Positions 1 through 6,186 of a DNA stretch of 8,628 bases are shown in pieces. Location: positions 1-8,628 of the forward strand of contig JAJZXZ010000015.1 of NCBI GenBank assembly GCA_021806185.1, written 5' to 3'. The stretch comes from Microcaldota archaeon. GTDB taxonomy: Archaea; Micrarchaeota; Micrarchaeia; Micrarchaeales; Micrarchaeaceae. A program made the position numbers and the translations under genes. Numbering within the stretch: the stretch's first letter is position 1; each line of letters opens with the position of its first letter. The notes beneath the pieces are model-generated. The model made no database searches and had not been told where the DNA came from. It saw only the letters and a list, made by a program, of their open reading frames with translations.

Positions 1-12
1 TACCCCTACCAT
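1..12 (-). CDS. Possible start of the gene downstream of rpoF (partial, 4 codons)
   Basis: On the minus strand an ATG (bases 12-10) lies 6 bases after the rpoF stop and stays open (M-V-G-V) to the window edge. An AGGT (22-19) precedes it by 6 bases, overlapping the rpoF stop. In many archaea rpoF is followed by a DUF655 gene and then an rRNA dimethyltransferase gene, so a co-directional gene here is plausible. Four codons are too few to identify a product or to be sure it is a gene. Confidence 0.22.
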
Positions 13-18
13 TCAAAC

Positions 19-348
19 CTACTTCGGATTCACTATAGACATAATCTTCTTTATCTCTGCGTCCGTGAAGGCTTTCTTCTCTCCGACGAGTATCTGCTTG
101 AGAAGCGTCTCGCTCTTCGGCATCGTGTTCAGTATAGCAAGCACTGTCCGCTGCGATAGTGTGCCGAGCTCCTCCAGCGCCTTCCTCGTCTTCTGCTCCG
201 AGCTCTTTGAGGTAGCGAATTTCGACGCATGCTCCAGGGCTATCTGCTGCTCATAGGTAAGCTCGCGCTCCTTCTTCCGCGCCTCAAGTATCTCAAGCGC
301 CTCGTTGAGAGAAACGTGTCCTGTGTTCTTCGACTCTTTGCCTATCAT
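19..348 (-). CDS. rpoF: DNA-directed RNA polymerase subunit F (Rpb4 homologue)
   Basis: This is the archaeal Rpb4 homologue, which pairs with subunit E (Rpb7) to form the stalk of RNA polymerase and helps promoter opening and transcript contact. The 109-aa product has the family's length and order: an N-terminal MIGKE start like the MIGKK of archaeal homologues, a helical tip segment (LNEALEILEARKKERELTYEQQ), and a C-terminal HRDC-like helical part (TVLAILNTMPKSETLLKQIL, then FTDAEIKKIMSIV). I chose the ATG at 348-346 because it matches that conserved start; a GGTGGG lies just upstream. A GTG at 357 would add three residues (MVG). The gene is divergent from the MoxR gene, so it must have its own promoter in the 349-437 gap, unlike the common archaeal arrangement behind the L21e ribosomal protein gene. 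Identification rests on sequence pattern and length. Confidence 0.88.
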   Translation of the reverse strand: MIGKESKNTGHVSLNEALEILEARKKERELTYEQQIALEHASKFATSKSSEQKTRKALEELGTLSQRTVLAILNTMPKSETLLKQILVGEKKAFTDAEIKKIMSIVNPK

Positions 349-437
349 ACCCACCACAGCACTAAGTATTTAGTAATTGATACCGATACCTACAAGATAA
401 TAATCATTCCGTTGATTGGGTATAAAAAGGTTTGTCC
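349..437. promoter_or_regulatory. Divergent intergenic promoter region between rpoF and moxR
   Basis: This AT-rich gap must hold promoters for both diverging genes. The best TATA-like element is TATAAAAAGG at 421-430, which read on the minus strand is CCTTTTTATA. On the minus strand it would place an rpoF start site near 399, giving a leader of about 50 bases. On the plus strand it would place the start site near 450, inside the MoxR reading frame, so it probably does not serve moxR unless translation starts later. The plus-strand AAGGT at 427-431 is a reasonable Shine-Dalgarno for the ATG at 438 (6-base gap). A weaker plus-strand AT element (GATAATAATC, 396-405) would give a short moxR leader. 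Start sites are inferred from typical archaeal spacing of about 25 bases. Confidence 0.45.
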
Positions 438-1346
438 ATGGATCCAAAAGCCGCCTATAACGCCGTATACGATGAGGTGAAAAAGCATATAGCCGGCAAG
501 GAGGATACGATAAAACTAATCTTCACCGCTCTGATTGCGAATGGCCACATCCTGCTTGAGGGCGTGCCGGGAGTGGCCAAGACGACGATGACCAAGACGA
601 TTGCCGATACGATAGACGCGAGCTTCGGCAGGATCCAGGGGATGCCCGACCTTGAGATAAAGGACATAATCGGGTTCACTTACATTGACGAGAACAAGAA
701 CATAGCGCTGAAGAAAGGACCGATATTCTCCAACATACTGCTCGTAGACGAGCTCAACAGGGCTCCGCCGAAGACGACCACAGCGCTCCTCGAGGCGCTG
801 GAGGAGAGGCAGGTGACGGTATCTGACACTACCGTGCCGCTCGAGAAGCCGTTCATGGCCCTGGCGACGCAGAACCCCCTCAACATAGAGGGCACGTCGC
901 CGCTGCCCAAGGTGCTTGCAGACAGGTTCCTCATGAGGATAGAGGTGACATATCCGAGCATGGATGAGGAGGAGGAGATGCTGCGCCTGAAGGAGAGGGA
1001 GGACAAGGTAATTGTTAAGAGGGTGCTTAGCAAGGACGACGTGCTCCAGATGCAGTCGATGGTGAACGGGATAAAGATGCCTGATGACGTTGAGAAATAC
1101 ATAACTAGGCTCGTCGATGCGACAAGGACAGAGATACACACCGTAATGGGCGGGAGCCCCAGGGCGGAGATAAGCTTCATGAAGTGCGCAAAGGCGAAGG
1201 CGCTGATAGACGGAAGGGACAGCATAACGACAGATGATGTTAAGTACCTGGCGAGGCCTGTGCTCAGCCACAGGATAGTGGCGAGAGCTACCGGAGGAAT
1301 AGGTGTCAATGGCATAATAGACGGGATAGTTGCTACGCTGCACTGA
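438..1346 (+). CDS. MoxR-family AAA+ ATPase
   Basis: A MoxR-type AAA+ ATPase of 302 aa, a family of chaperone-like ATPases that remodel or activate partner complexes. Numbering from ATG 438: the IAGKED block before the core (about 18-23), Walker A GVPGVAKT (42-49), Walker B LLVDELN (101-107) with the D-E pair at 104-105, the sensor-1 stretch ALATQNPLNIEGT, a PLPKVLADRF segment corresponding to the usual PLPEAQLDRF with the arginine finger, and GGSPRAEISF near the sensor-2 arginine. Length is normal for the family. A TTG at 432 is also in frame and adds two residues; I prefer ATG 438 because of the AAGGT 6 bases upstream and the short family N-terminus. The pilin-like gene follows 10 bases downstream on the same strand, so co-transcription is likely. 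No DUF58 or VWA gene, the usual MoxR partners, follows. The client is unknown. Confidence 0.93.
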   Translation: MDPKAAYNAVYDEVKKHIAGKEDTIKLIFTALIANGHILLEGVPGVAKTTMTKTIADTIDASFGRIQGMPDLEIKDIIGFTYIDENKNIALKKGPIFSNILLVDELNRAPPKTTTALLEALEERQVTVSDTTVPLEKPFMALATQNPLNIEGTSPLPKVLADRFLMRIEVTYPSMDEEEEMLRLKEREDKVIVKRVLSKDDVLQMQSMVNGIKMPDDVEKYITRLVDATRTEIHTVMGGSPRAEISFMKCAKAKALIDGRDSITTDDVKYLARPVLSHRIVARATGGIGVNGIIDGIVATLH

Positions 1347-1356
1347 ATGCGATTGG

Positions 1357-1836
1357 ATGGGAAACGTAAAAGCACAATCCGCACTGGAGTACATGATTAC
1401 CTACGGGTGGATGATACTGGTAGTAGCGATAGTGCTCGCCGCGCTTTATTTCCTTGGCGTGTTCAACTCCAGCGCGCTTATAAGCGATACCTGCACGATG
1501 CCGATCGGCTTTACCTGTACCGGAACGGTGCTGACTTCATCAGGGTCGCTTAGCCTTAGCATGGAGCAGGGTACATCATCGCAGATAAATGTAACCGCCA
1601 TAGGCTGCAACACTAACGTGACAACCGCAAACATGCAGCAGGAGAGCCCGCAGGTTAGCATATTTGCAGGAAGCAGCTACACCTTCAACTCTGTACAGTG
1701 TTATGCGGGAGCATCGGCCTTCAGCGGGGCGATAGGCTCGGTCTACCGAGGCTACCTGATCATGAATTATACGGATATTGCGTCAGGGCTGTCGCACACT
1801 ATCACTGGCAGCGTGCTGTTGAAGGTCAAGAAATAG
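1357..1836 (+). CDS. Class III signal peptide pilin-like secreted/membrane protein
   Basis: A 159-aa protein with an archaeal class III (type IV pilin-like) signal peptide. A short charged leader (MGNVKA) is followed by the QSALEYMITYGW motif and a hydrophobic helix (about residues 13-36, ending ALYFLGVFN). Prepilin peptidase (PibD/FlaK/EppA type) would be expected to cut after A6, leaving Q7 as the mature N-terminus and E11 as the conserved assembly glutamate. The rest is a Ser/Thr/Gly-rich beta-type head with four cysteines (46, 54, 84, 115) and four N-glycosylation sequons (N37, N78, N87, N137). ATG 1357 is chosen because the leader before the cleavage site is then six residues; a TTG at 1330 in the same frame would overlap moxR by 17 bases and lengthen the leader unusually. 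No clear Shine-Dalgarno is seen, which fits coupling to moxR. Exact role (pilus subunit, adhesin, surface protein) is unknown. Confidence 0.82.
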   Translation: MGNVKAQSALEYMITYGWMILVVAIVLAALYFLGVFNSSALISDTCTMPIGFTCTGTVLTSSGSLSLSMEQGTSSQINVTAIGCNTNVTTANMQQESPQVSIFAGSSYTFNSVQCYAGASAFSGAIGSVYRGYLIMNYTDIASGLSHTITGSVLLKVKK

Positions 1837-3759
1837 TCATTCAAGTCTGAACCTGCTCAATGTCCTCTTCCTGGAGCTCTTGAATGGCCTGAAGGGGATC
1901 CCATTGCCGGTGTAGAATTTCGAGAAGAACTCCACGTAGATGAGCCTTGCGCCTTGTATGCCCGCTTCGAAAAGCGCTATTATAAGGTTGAATACCTGGC
2001 CAACGACAAGTATGATTATGCCAACTATGGCAAGGAGCAGCGAATGCGTCACTCCGTGCAGGAATATGAGGTCTATTATACCAGCGAGTATGACCGAAGT
2101 TAGCAATATGCCGACAAGCCTGACATAAGAGAGTATATGGCTCACTATCGATGGAAGCTCCATCAGCGAGCCGAAGCCCTCGCCGTACAAGACCGTAGCG
2201 ATTCCGCCGACCAGCATTGCGTACGCCGCGATTACCAGCGGGTTAGATATCCCCAACGGCGCCTTGTGGAGCACAGACAACCCGAATATCACAACACCAA
2301 GCGCGGCGAAGAACCAGCCCAGCTTTGCTATCGCGTGCTTTTTCTCGTGGTGCGCCACCTTGTTTATGAACCCCAGTATGAATCCGAACTCGACCATCGC
2401 CACACCCATGTAGCCGGCTATCACAAGCAGCGTTGGCAGCCCGACAAGCACGTTGAACGGTGCGGTATACGGCAGCTGGAATCCCAGGTATTCGTTGAAC
2501 AGCACGCCCAGCACCATCGCGATAACCGAACCGGGTATTATCGCCTTCGCTATGGTCATAAGCCCGTCAGGACCGACTATCATCGTGACGAACCTGGTCA
2601 GCGGCCTCGGCAGCCTGCTACTCTTCACCGGATGCTTGAGCCTGTGGATGAGCCAGAGCGAGCCAAGCAGCATCACCAGCCCGTATCCGAAATCTCCCAC
2701 CATGAATCCGAAGAATATCGGGAAGACGACAACGAATATCATTGTCGGGTCTATCTCATCGCTCCTCGGCAGCGAATAGAAGCGTATGAAGAACTCGAAG
2801 AACCTGGTGATCGCCGGGTTGTCCAGCTGCGTGGGAGGCAATTCCTTTGTCTTTATACTCTCAAGCATGAAGTGCCCGCCAGACATCCTATCCGCAGCTC
2901 TTCTTATCCTGTGCACGTCTGAGTGCCTGGCCCACCCCTCCATTACTACCACGTCCTTTCCGACGCCTATCCTGTTTGTTATCTCCTGCTTCTCCATCTC
3001 TATGTCGAGCTGTTCCCTTATCGCGCTCACCAGCGGGTACCATCTCTCAGATATCACGCGCAGCTCATCTTCATGTGCTTTCCTTCTCGCATTCAGGCGT
3101 GTGAGCCTGCCCTTCGCGCTTTCAGCCAGTGCATCCACCTTGCCGTGCAGCTCCGGCACAGCCTCGAGTTCTACATTGTACCTCTCTGCAAGTAATCCGA
3201 AGTCCTTCTCAATGGCTTTGCTGATGCTGACAATAACGGATCCATCTAGCTCCACTACGAAAGAGTCGGGTATCTCGCGTTTCACCGCAGCGCAAAGCTG
3301 CCTAAGCTCCTTTCCGGTCGCTACAAATGACCTTATGTTGCTCGAATGCAGCACGCTCAGGTCCCTTCCGAATCCTTTCAGCTTGGCCGCCAGCTTCAGT
3401 TCGGTGTCACATTCCTTCATCTGCGCGGCTATTGCGTCGAGCTCTCTCTTTATCGCGCTCACCCTGCCGTCTATCTTGACTGATTCGCATTCATGGAATA
3501 GCTGTTGCATGCTCTCGAAGACGAGCTTCTTGTCATCATGTATGGGATATAGCAGGCTACTCAGGCCCCTGAACCTCTGCGCCATGTCTGATATCTCCTT
3601 GTAGCTCGCGACCTCGCCGCCTCCGATGAGCTTCATCGCCTCATCTCCTGCGACGTCTATCTGCATGACGCCAAGGTCGTGGAGCGCAGACAGCACCTCG
3701 CTGTAGAACTCCCTAGATATTACGAGCCTTATTTTCGTCATCCTGGATGGTTTCAGCAT
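1837..3759 (-). CDS. atpI: A-type ATP synthase subunit I (membrane stator, a-subunit homologue)
   Basis: Subunit I of the archaeal A-type ATP synthase, equivalent to the eukaryotic V-ATPase a subunit. It anchors the peripheral stalks and forms the ion half-channels facing the proteolipid ring. The 640-aa protein has the family's two halves: a cytoplasmic N-terminal half (about 1-335) rich in helices and ending in the PPTQLDNP hallmark (308-315), and a membrane half (about 336-620) starting with the GFMVGDFGYG hallmark (351-360). The ion-path arginine is R547 in SYVRLVG, and the last conserved block GARLIYVEFFSKFY is present. The start ATG shares one base pattern with the atpH stop (TAATG, 1-base overlap). 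M7 is an alternative start, but archaeal homologues usually begin with a similar M-x-x-P-x-x-M pattern, which favours M1. It is the last gene of the operon and ends against the convergent pilin-like gene with no bases between the stops. Confidence 0.95.
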   Translation of the reverse strand: MLKPSRMTKIRLVISREFYSEVLSALHDLGVMQIDVAGDEAMKLIGGGEVASYKEISDMAQRFRGLSSLLYPIHDDKKLVFESMQQLFHECESVKIDGRVSAIKRELDAIAAQMKECDTELKLAAKLKGFGRDLSVLHSSNIRSFVATGKELRQLCAAVKREIPDSFVVELDGSVIVSISKAIEKDFGLLAERYNVELEAVPELHGKVDALAESAKGRLTRLNARRKAHEDELRVISERWYPLVSAIREQLDIEMEKQEITNRIGVGKDVVVMEGWARHSDVHRIRRAADRMSGGHFMLESIKTKELPPTQLDNPAITRFFEFFIRFYSLPRSDEIDPTMIFVVVFPIFFGFMVGDFGYGLVMLLGSLWLIHRLKHPVKSSRLPRPLTRFVTMIVGPDGLMTIAKAIIPGSVIAMVLGVLFNEYLGFQLPYTAPFNVLVGLPTLLVIAGYMGVAMVEFGFILGFINKVAHHEKKHAIAKLGWFFAALGVVIFGLSVLHKAPLGISNPLVIAAYAMLVGGIATVLYGEGFGSLMELPSIVSHILSYVRLVGILLTSVILAGIIDLIFLHGVTHSLLLAIVGIIILVVGQVFNLIIALFEAGIQGARLIYVEFFSKFYTGNGIPFRPFKSSRKRTLSRFRLE

Positions 3760-4082
3760 TACCTCACGCCGAACCTTTTCATAATCAGCTTTCTGAAGAT
3801 TCCATAAGCGGTTTTGCTGTCCACGCCCTTTATTCCGCCGGTTTTCGACTTCGCTTCGTCAAGTACCCTCCCATGCTCTTCTTGCGCAGCAGTGCGGGCG
3901 CGCTCGATCTCATCTTCGTATGACTTCTGCGCCTCGACCTCTGCCTCTTCGGTTATGTGCTTCGCCTCGTCGTTTGCTTTCTCTACAAGACTTTTTGACT
4001 CCTTCTCAGCGCGCTCGACCCTCTTGGCTGCGCTCTCTTCCGCTTTTTTTATCTTTTCGAGTGCCTCAAGGTCGCTCTTCAT
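3759..4082 (-). CDS. atpH: A-type ATP synthase subunit H (peripheral stalk)
   Basis: Subunit H, homologous to the V-ATPase G subunit, pairs with subunit E as a long right-handed coiled coil that joins the catalytic head to subunit I. The 107-aa product is almost entirely charged helix (KIKKAEESAAKRVERAEKES and onward, rich in Ala, Glu, Lys and Arg) with no membrane segment, then a short Gly-containing break (KTGGIKGVD) and an amphipathic C-terminal helix (IFRKLIMKRFGVR). This length and composition match archaeal AhaH/AtpH. The start is ATG 4082, with a GGTG five bases upstream. The same frame continues open to an ATG at 4154, but that extension (beginning MDALHGGEHS) looks unlike the family and is the shadow of the small membrane gene read in another frame. 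It overlaps the 37-aa gene upstream by 4 bases (ATGA) and atpI downstream by 1 base. Confidence 0.88.
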   Translation of the reverse strand: MKSDLEALEKIKKAEESAAKRVERAEKESKSLVEKANDEAKHITEEAEVEAQKSYEDEIERARTAAQEEHGRVLDEAKSKTGGIKGVDSKTAYGIFRKLIMKRFGVR

Positions 4083-4192
4083 AAGAACACCACGAATATC
4101 AGCGCGATTAGCGCTATAGCCAGCGCTATGTTCGCCACCATGAAGAGCGTCCATATGGCCCTGAACTCTTTCAATTTCCTATTATCAGCCAT
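4079..4192 (-). CDS. 37-aa single-span membrane protein between atpD and atpH; family not recognised
   Basis: A complete small gene filling the atpD-atpH gap. The product starts MADNRKLKEFRAIW and continues with one hydrophobic helix from about residue 14 to the C-terminus at residue 37 (IALAIALIALIFVVFL at the end). Basic residues R5, K6, K8 and R11 precede the helix, so the positive-inside rule predicts N-terminus in the cytoplasm and C-terminus at the outer face. A GAGG Shine-Dalgarno lies 7 bases before the ATG. The start overlaps the atpD stop by 8 bases and the stop overlaps the atpH start by 4 bases (ATGA), the same style as the rest of the operon. It is not proteolipid K: it has one helix rather than two and no membrane carboxylate. 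Position suggests a membrane accessory or assembly factor of the ATP synthase. A coupling ORF with no protein function is the main alternative. Confidence 0.72.
   Translation of the reverse strand: MADNRKLKEFRAIWTLFMVANIALAIALIALIFVVFL
4088..4091 (-). promoter_or_regulatory. Ribosome binding site of atpH
   Basis: GGTG on the minus strand, five bases before the ATG at 4082. It is the core of the archaeal anti-16S complement (GGTGA) and decides the atpH start at 4082 over the in-frame ATG at 4154. It lies within the last codons of the 37-aa gene. Confidence 0.55.
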
Positions 4193-4805
4193 CCATCTTC
4201 CTCTTTATGAACTTCAGCGAGACTACCTGGTCTCTCTCAAGGTCCTCCAGCCTCTGCCTTATATACGATATCCTTGCCTGCATGCCAGGTATCACGACGT
4301 TCTCTATTGCATTCGCCCTCCTGTTTAGCTTCTCTATCTCGTATAGCAGCTTCCTGAGCGAATTCTCCTTCTCTGCTATCTCTATCAGAAGGCTGAACAG
4401 CGATCTGTAGCTTTTCCGCGCATCCTCTACGGCGGTCGGCACCGATATAAGCTCGTAGCCGAGGCTGAACTGCGTTCCTGATTCTATGCTCAGATTCGGT
4501 ATCCTGACGCCCATCACGTTCCTTGCGTTCACGCCGACGAGCATTGTCGCCTGCTCCGCGGCTATCCTCTCAACATTAATCCTGCCGGTCTGTATGTCAG
4601 CTATCTTTGTGCTGTCCATCGCTGTCTGCACGCTGCTGCCGAGGTTAGCCCTGAGCAGCTCTATCTGCCTGGCGAGGCTGAAGAACTCCAGGACGAGGCT
4701 CGCCCTTTTCATCTTCAGCAGCGACAGCCCCTTCGTGGCTACCTTTACCCTCGCCTTTGTCCTTATCAGCTCGATCCTTGTTGTCTTTATTATCCCTATC
4801 GCCAT
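4185..4805 (-). CDS. atpD: A-type ATP synthase subunit D (central rotor shaft)
   Basis: Subunit D forms the long coiled-coil rotor axle inside the A3B3 head and, with subunits F and C, couples rotation to the proteolipid ring; it is the counterpart of F-type gamma. The 206-aa protein has the family signature near its N-terminus (TRIELIRTKARVKVATKGLSLLKMKR) giving the first long helix, a middle beta-hairpin-like region around NVMGVRIPNLS, and a C-terminal long helix with the conserved RRANAIENVVIPGM segment (about 166-179). Length is normal. The ATG at 4805 directly follows the atpB stop (TAGATG, no spacer) and has an AAGGA-like Shine-Dalgarno inside the end of atpB. Its 3' end overlaps the 37-aa gene by 8 bases. 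Confidence 0.96.
   Translation of the reverse strand: MAIGIIKTTRIELIRTKARVKVATKGLSLLKMKRASLVLEFFSLARQIELLRANLGSSVQTAMDSTKIADIQTGRINVERIAAEQATMLVGVNARNVMGVRIPNLSIESGTQFSLGYELISVPTAVEDARKSYRSLFSLLIEIAEKENSLRKLLYEIEKLNRRANAIENVVIPGMQARISYIRQRLEDLERDQVVSLKFIKRKMDG
4200..4203 (-). promoter_or_regulatory. Ribosome binding site of the 37-aa membrane protein
   Basis: GAGG on the minus strand, seven bases before the ATG at 4192, inside the last codons of atpD. Good complementarity and spacing make independent re-initiation at the small gene likely and help to show that it is translated. Confidence 0.5.
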
Positions 4806-6185
4806 CTAATCCTTCCATTTGCCGTACTTCGCGATGAACTCATCCTTCACGCGCTTTATCTCCCTTTTATCCAGGTTGCTGAAGAGATCCCAGCCGAGGT
4901 CGAGGCTCTGCTCGATGCTCCTGTCCTCGTAGTAACCTTGGTTTACGAATTTATTCTCGAACAGGTCGGCGAACCTGAGCGATCTCTTGTCGCTCTCGCT
5001 CAGCGCCTCCTCGCCCACTATCTCGGTGAGGCTCCTGAGGTCCTTGCCAGAAGCGTATGCCGAATAGAGCTGATCTGACACTCCTCTGTGGTCCTCCCTC
5101 GTCCGGCCCTTGCCTATGCCCTGATTCATAAGTCTTGACAGGGAAACCAGCACGTCTATGTTCGGATAGATGCCGCGCCTGTGCAGGTCCCTGCTGAGGA
5201 CCACCTGCCCCTCGGTTATGTAGCCCGTCAGGTCTGGAATCGGGTGCGTTATGTCGTCACCAGGCATTGTCAATATCGGGATCTGTGTTATCGACCCCTT
5301 CCTGTTGTTTATCTTTCCAGCCCTCTCGTATATCGTCGACAGGTCTGTGTACATGTAACCCGGGTAGCCCCTTCTTCCAGGGACCTCTTCGCGCGCAGCC
5401 GATACCTCCCTGAGCGATTCTGCGTAGTTCGTCATGTCGGTGAGTATAACGAGCACGTGCATGTCCTGCTTGTACGCAAGGAACTCTGCAGTTGTGAGAG
5501 CGAGCCTCGGCAATATTATCCTTTCCATGGATGGCTCTGAGGAGAGGTTCAGGAAGATCACGGACCTGCCGAGCGCGCCGGTCTCTTCCAGCTCCCTCCT
5601 GAAGAAGTTCGCCTCCTCGCTATTTATCCCGATCCCGCCAAACACCACGGAGAACTCCTCCCCAGCCCCGAGTATCTTGGCCTGCCTCGCTATCTGAGCC
5701 GCAATCTTGTTGTGCGGAAGCCCCGACCCGGAAAATATCGGCAGCTTCTGCCCCCTTACCAATGTATTCATGCAGTCTATCGTTGATATACCTGTCTGGA
5801 TGAACTCCGACGGCTCCTCTCTCGCAGTCGGGTTTATGGCCTCCCCATTTATGTCGACCTGCTCGTTGCTGTATATCGGAGGACCGCCGTCTCTAGGCCT
5901 GCCTGTACCGTCGAATATCCTGCCGAGCATGTCTGTACTGACGGAAAGCTTTGCTGTTTCGCCACGGAACCTAGCCTTTGTGCCCTCAAGGTTCATTCCC
6001 TGCGTCTCACCGAACGACTGCACTATCGCCAACCCGTCCCTGCTGTCCAGCACCTGGCCGGTTACGCTTTTTCCGTTGTCGAGCGATATGTCGACCAGCT
6101 CGCCGTACGCAGCGTCCCTAACTCCATCAACGAACAGCAGAACGCTTGTTATCTGCTTCACTGTCTTGTAGAATACATCACTCAT
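4806..6185 (-). CDS. atpB: A-type ATP synthase subunit B (non-catalytic head subunit)
   Basis: Subunit B alternates with catalytic subunit A in the A3B3 hexamer and carries a regulatory, non-catalytic nucleotide site. The 459-aa protein has the normal family length and order: N-terminal beta-barrel (about 1-75), then the nucleotide-binding fold with a degenerate P-loop GSGLPHN (153-159) lacking the GKT of subunit [15 protein letters not shown] (182-195), [13 protein letters not shown] (248-260), the [23 protein letters not shown] block (268-290), and a C-terminal helical bundle that includes the [13 protein letters not shown] motif. The degenerate P-loop is the family norm and not a defect. 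ATG 6185 lies one base after the atpA stop (TAAGATG), with AAGGGA as Shine-Dalgarno. AtpD follows without a spacer. Confidence 0.98.
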   Translation of the reverse strand: MSDVFYKTVKQITSVLLFVDGVRDAAYGELVDISLDNGKSVTGQVLDSRDGLAIVQSFGETQGMNLEGTKARFRGETAKLSVSTDMLGRIFDGTGRPRDGGPPIYSNEQVDINGEAINPTAREEPSEFIQTGISTIDCMNTLVRGQKLPIFSGSGLPHNKIAAQIARQAKILGAGEEFSVVFGGIGINSEEANFFRRELEETGALGRSVIFLNLSSEPSMERIILPRLALTTAEFLAYKQDMHVLVILTDMTNYAESLREVSAAREEVPGRRGYPGYMYTDLSTIYERAGKINNRKGSITQIPILTMPGDDITHPIPDLTGYITEGQVVLSRDLHRRGIYPNIDVLVSLSRLMNQGIGKGRTREDHRGVSDQLYSAYASGKDLRSLTEIVGEEALSESDKRSLRFADLFENKFVNQGYYEDRSIEQSLDLGWDLFSNLDKREIKRVKDEFIAKYGKWKD

Positions 6186-6186
6186 C

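Noticed and set aside
1330..1356. TTG start at 1330 for the pilin-like protein
   Set aside because: It would overlap moxR and give a 15-residue leader with extra cysteines; ATG 1357 gives the six-residue leader normal before a class III cleavage site.
516..1394. 292-aa open frame on the minus strand opposite moxR
   Set aside because: It is rich in His, Arg, Tyr and Leu with no domain pattern, lies wholly opposite a clear AAA+ gene, and is explained by that gene's codon bias.
2137..2922. 261-aa open frame on the plus strand opposite atpI
   Set aside because: His/Gln/Arg-rich low-quality sequence antisense to a well-supported membrane subunit; no start signal or family pattern.
2786..3604. 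272-aa Ser/Leu-rich open frame on the plus strand opposite atpI
   Set aside because: The Ser-rich composition is what the complement of Arg/Glu/Ala-rich helical coding sequence gives; no independent support.
4083..4154. N-terminal extension of atpH from the in-frame ATG at 4154
   Set aside because: The added 24 residues do not resemble subunit H, whereas the ATG at 4082 has a GGTG at proper spacing and an ATGA junction with the 37-aa gene in another frame.
4079..4192. The 37-aa peptide as proteolipid subunit K
   Set aside because: Subunit K needs at least two membrane helices and a membrane Glu or Asp; this has one helix and no acidic residue in it.
5707..6171. 154-aa open frame on the plus strand opposite atpB
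   Set aside because: Antisense shadow of the conserved atpB N-terminal region, without family features.
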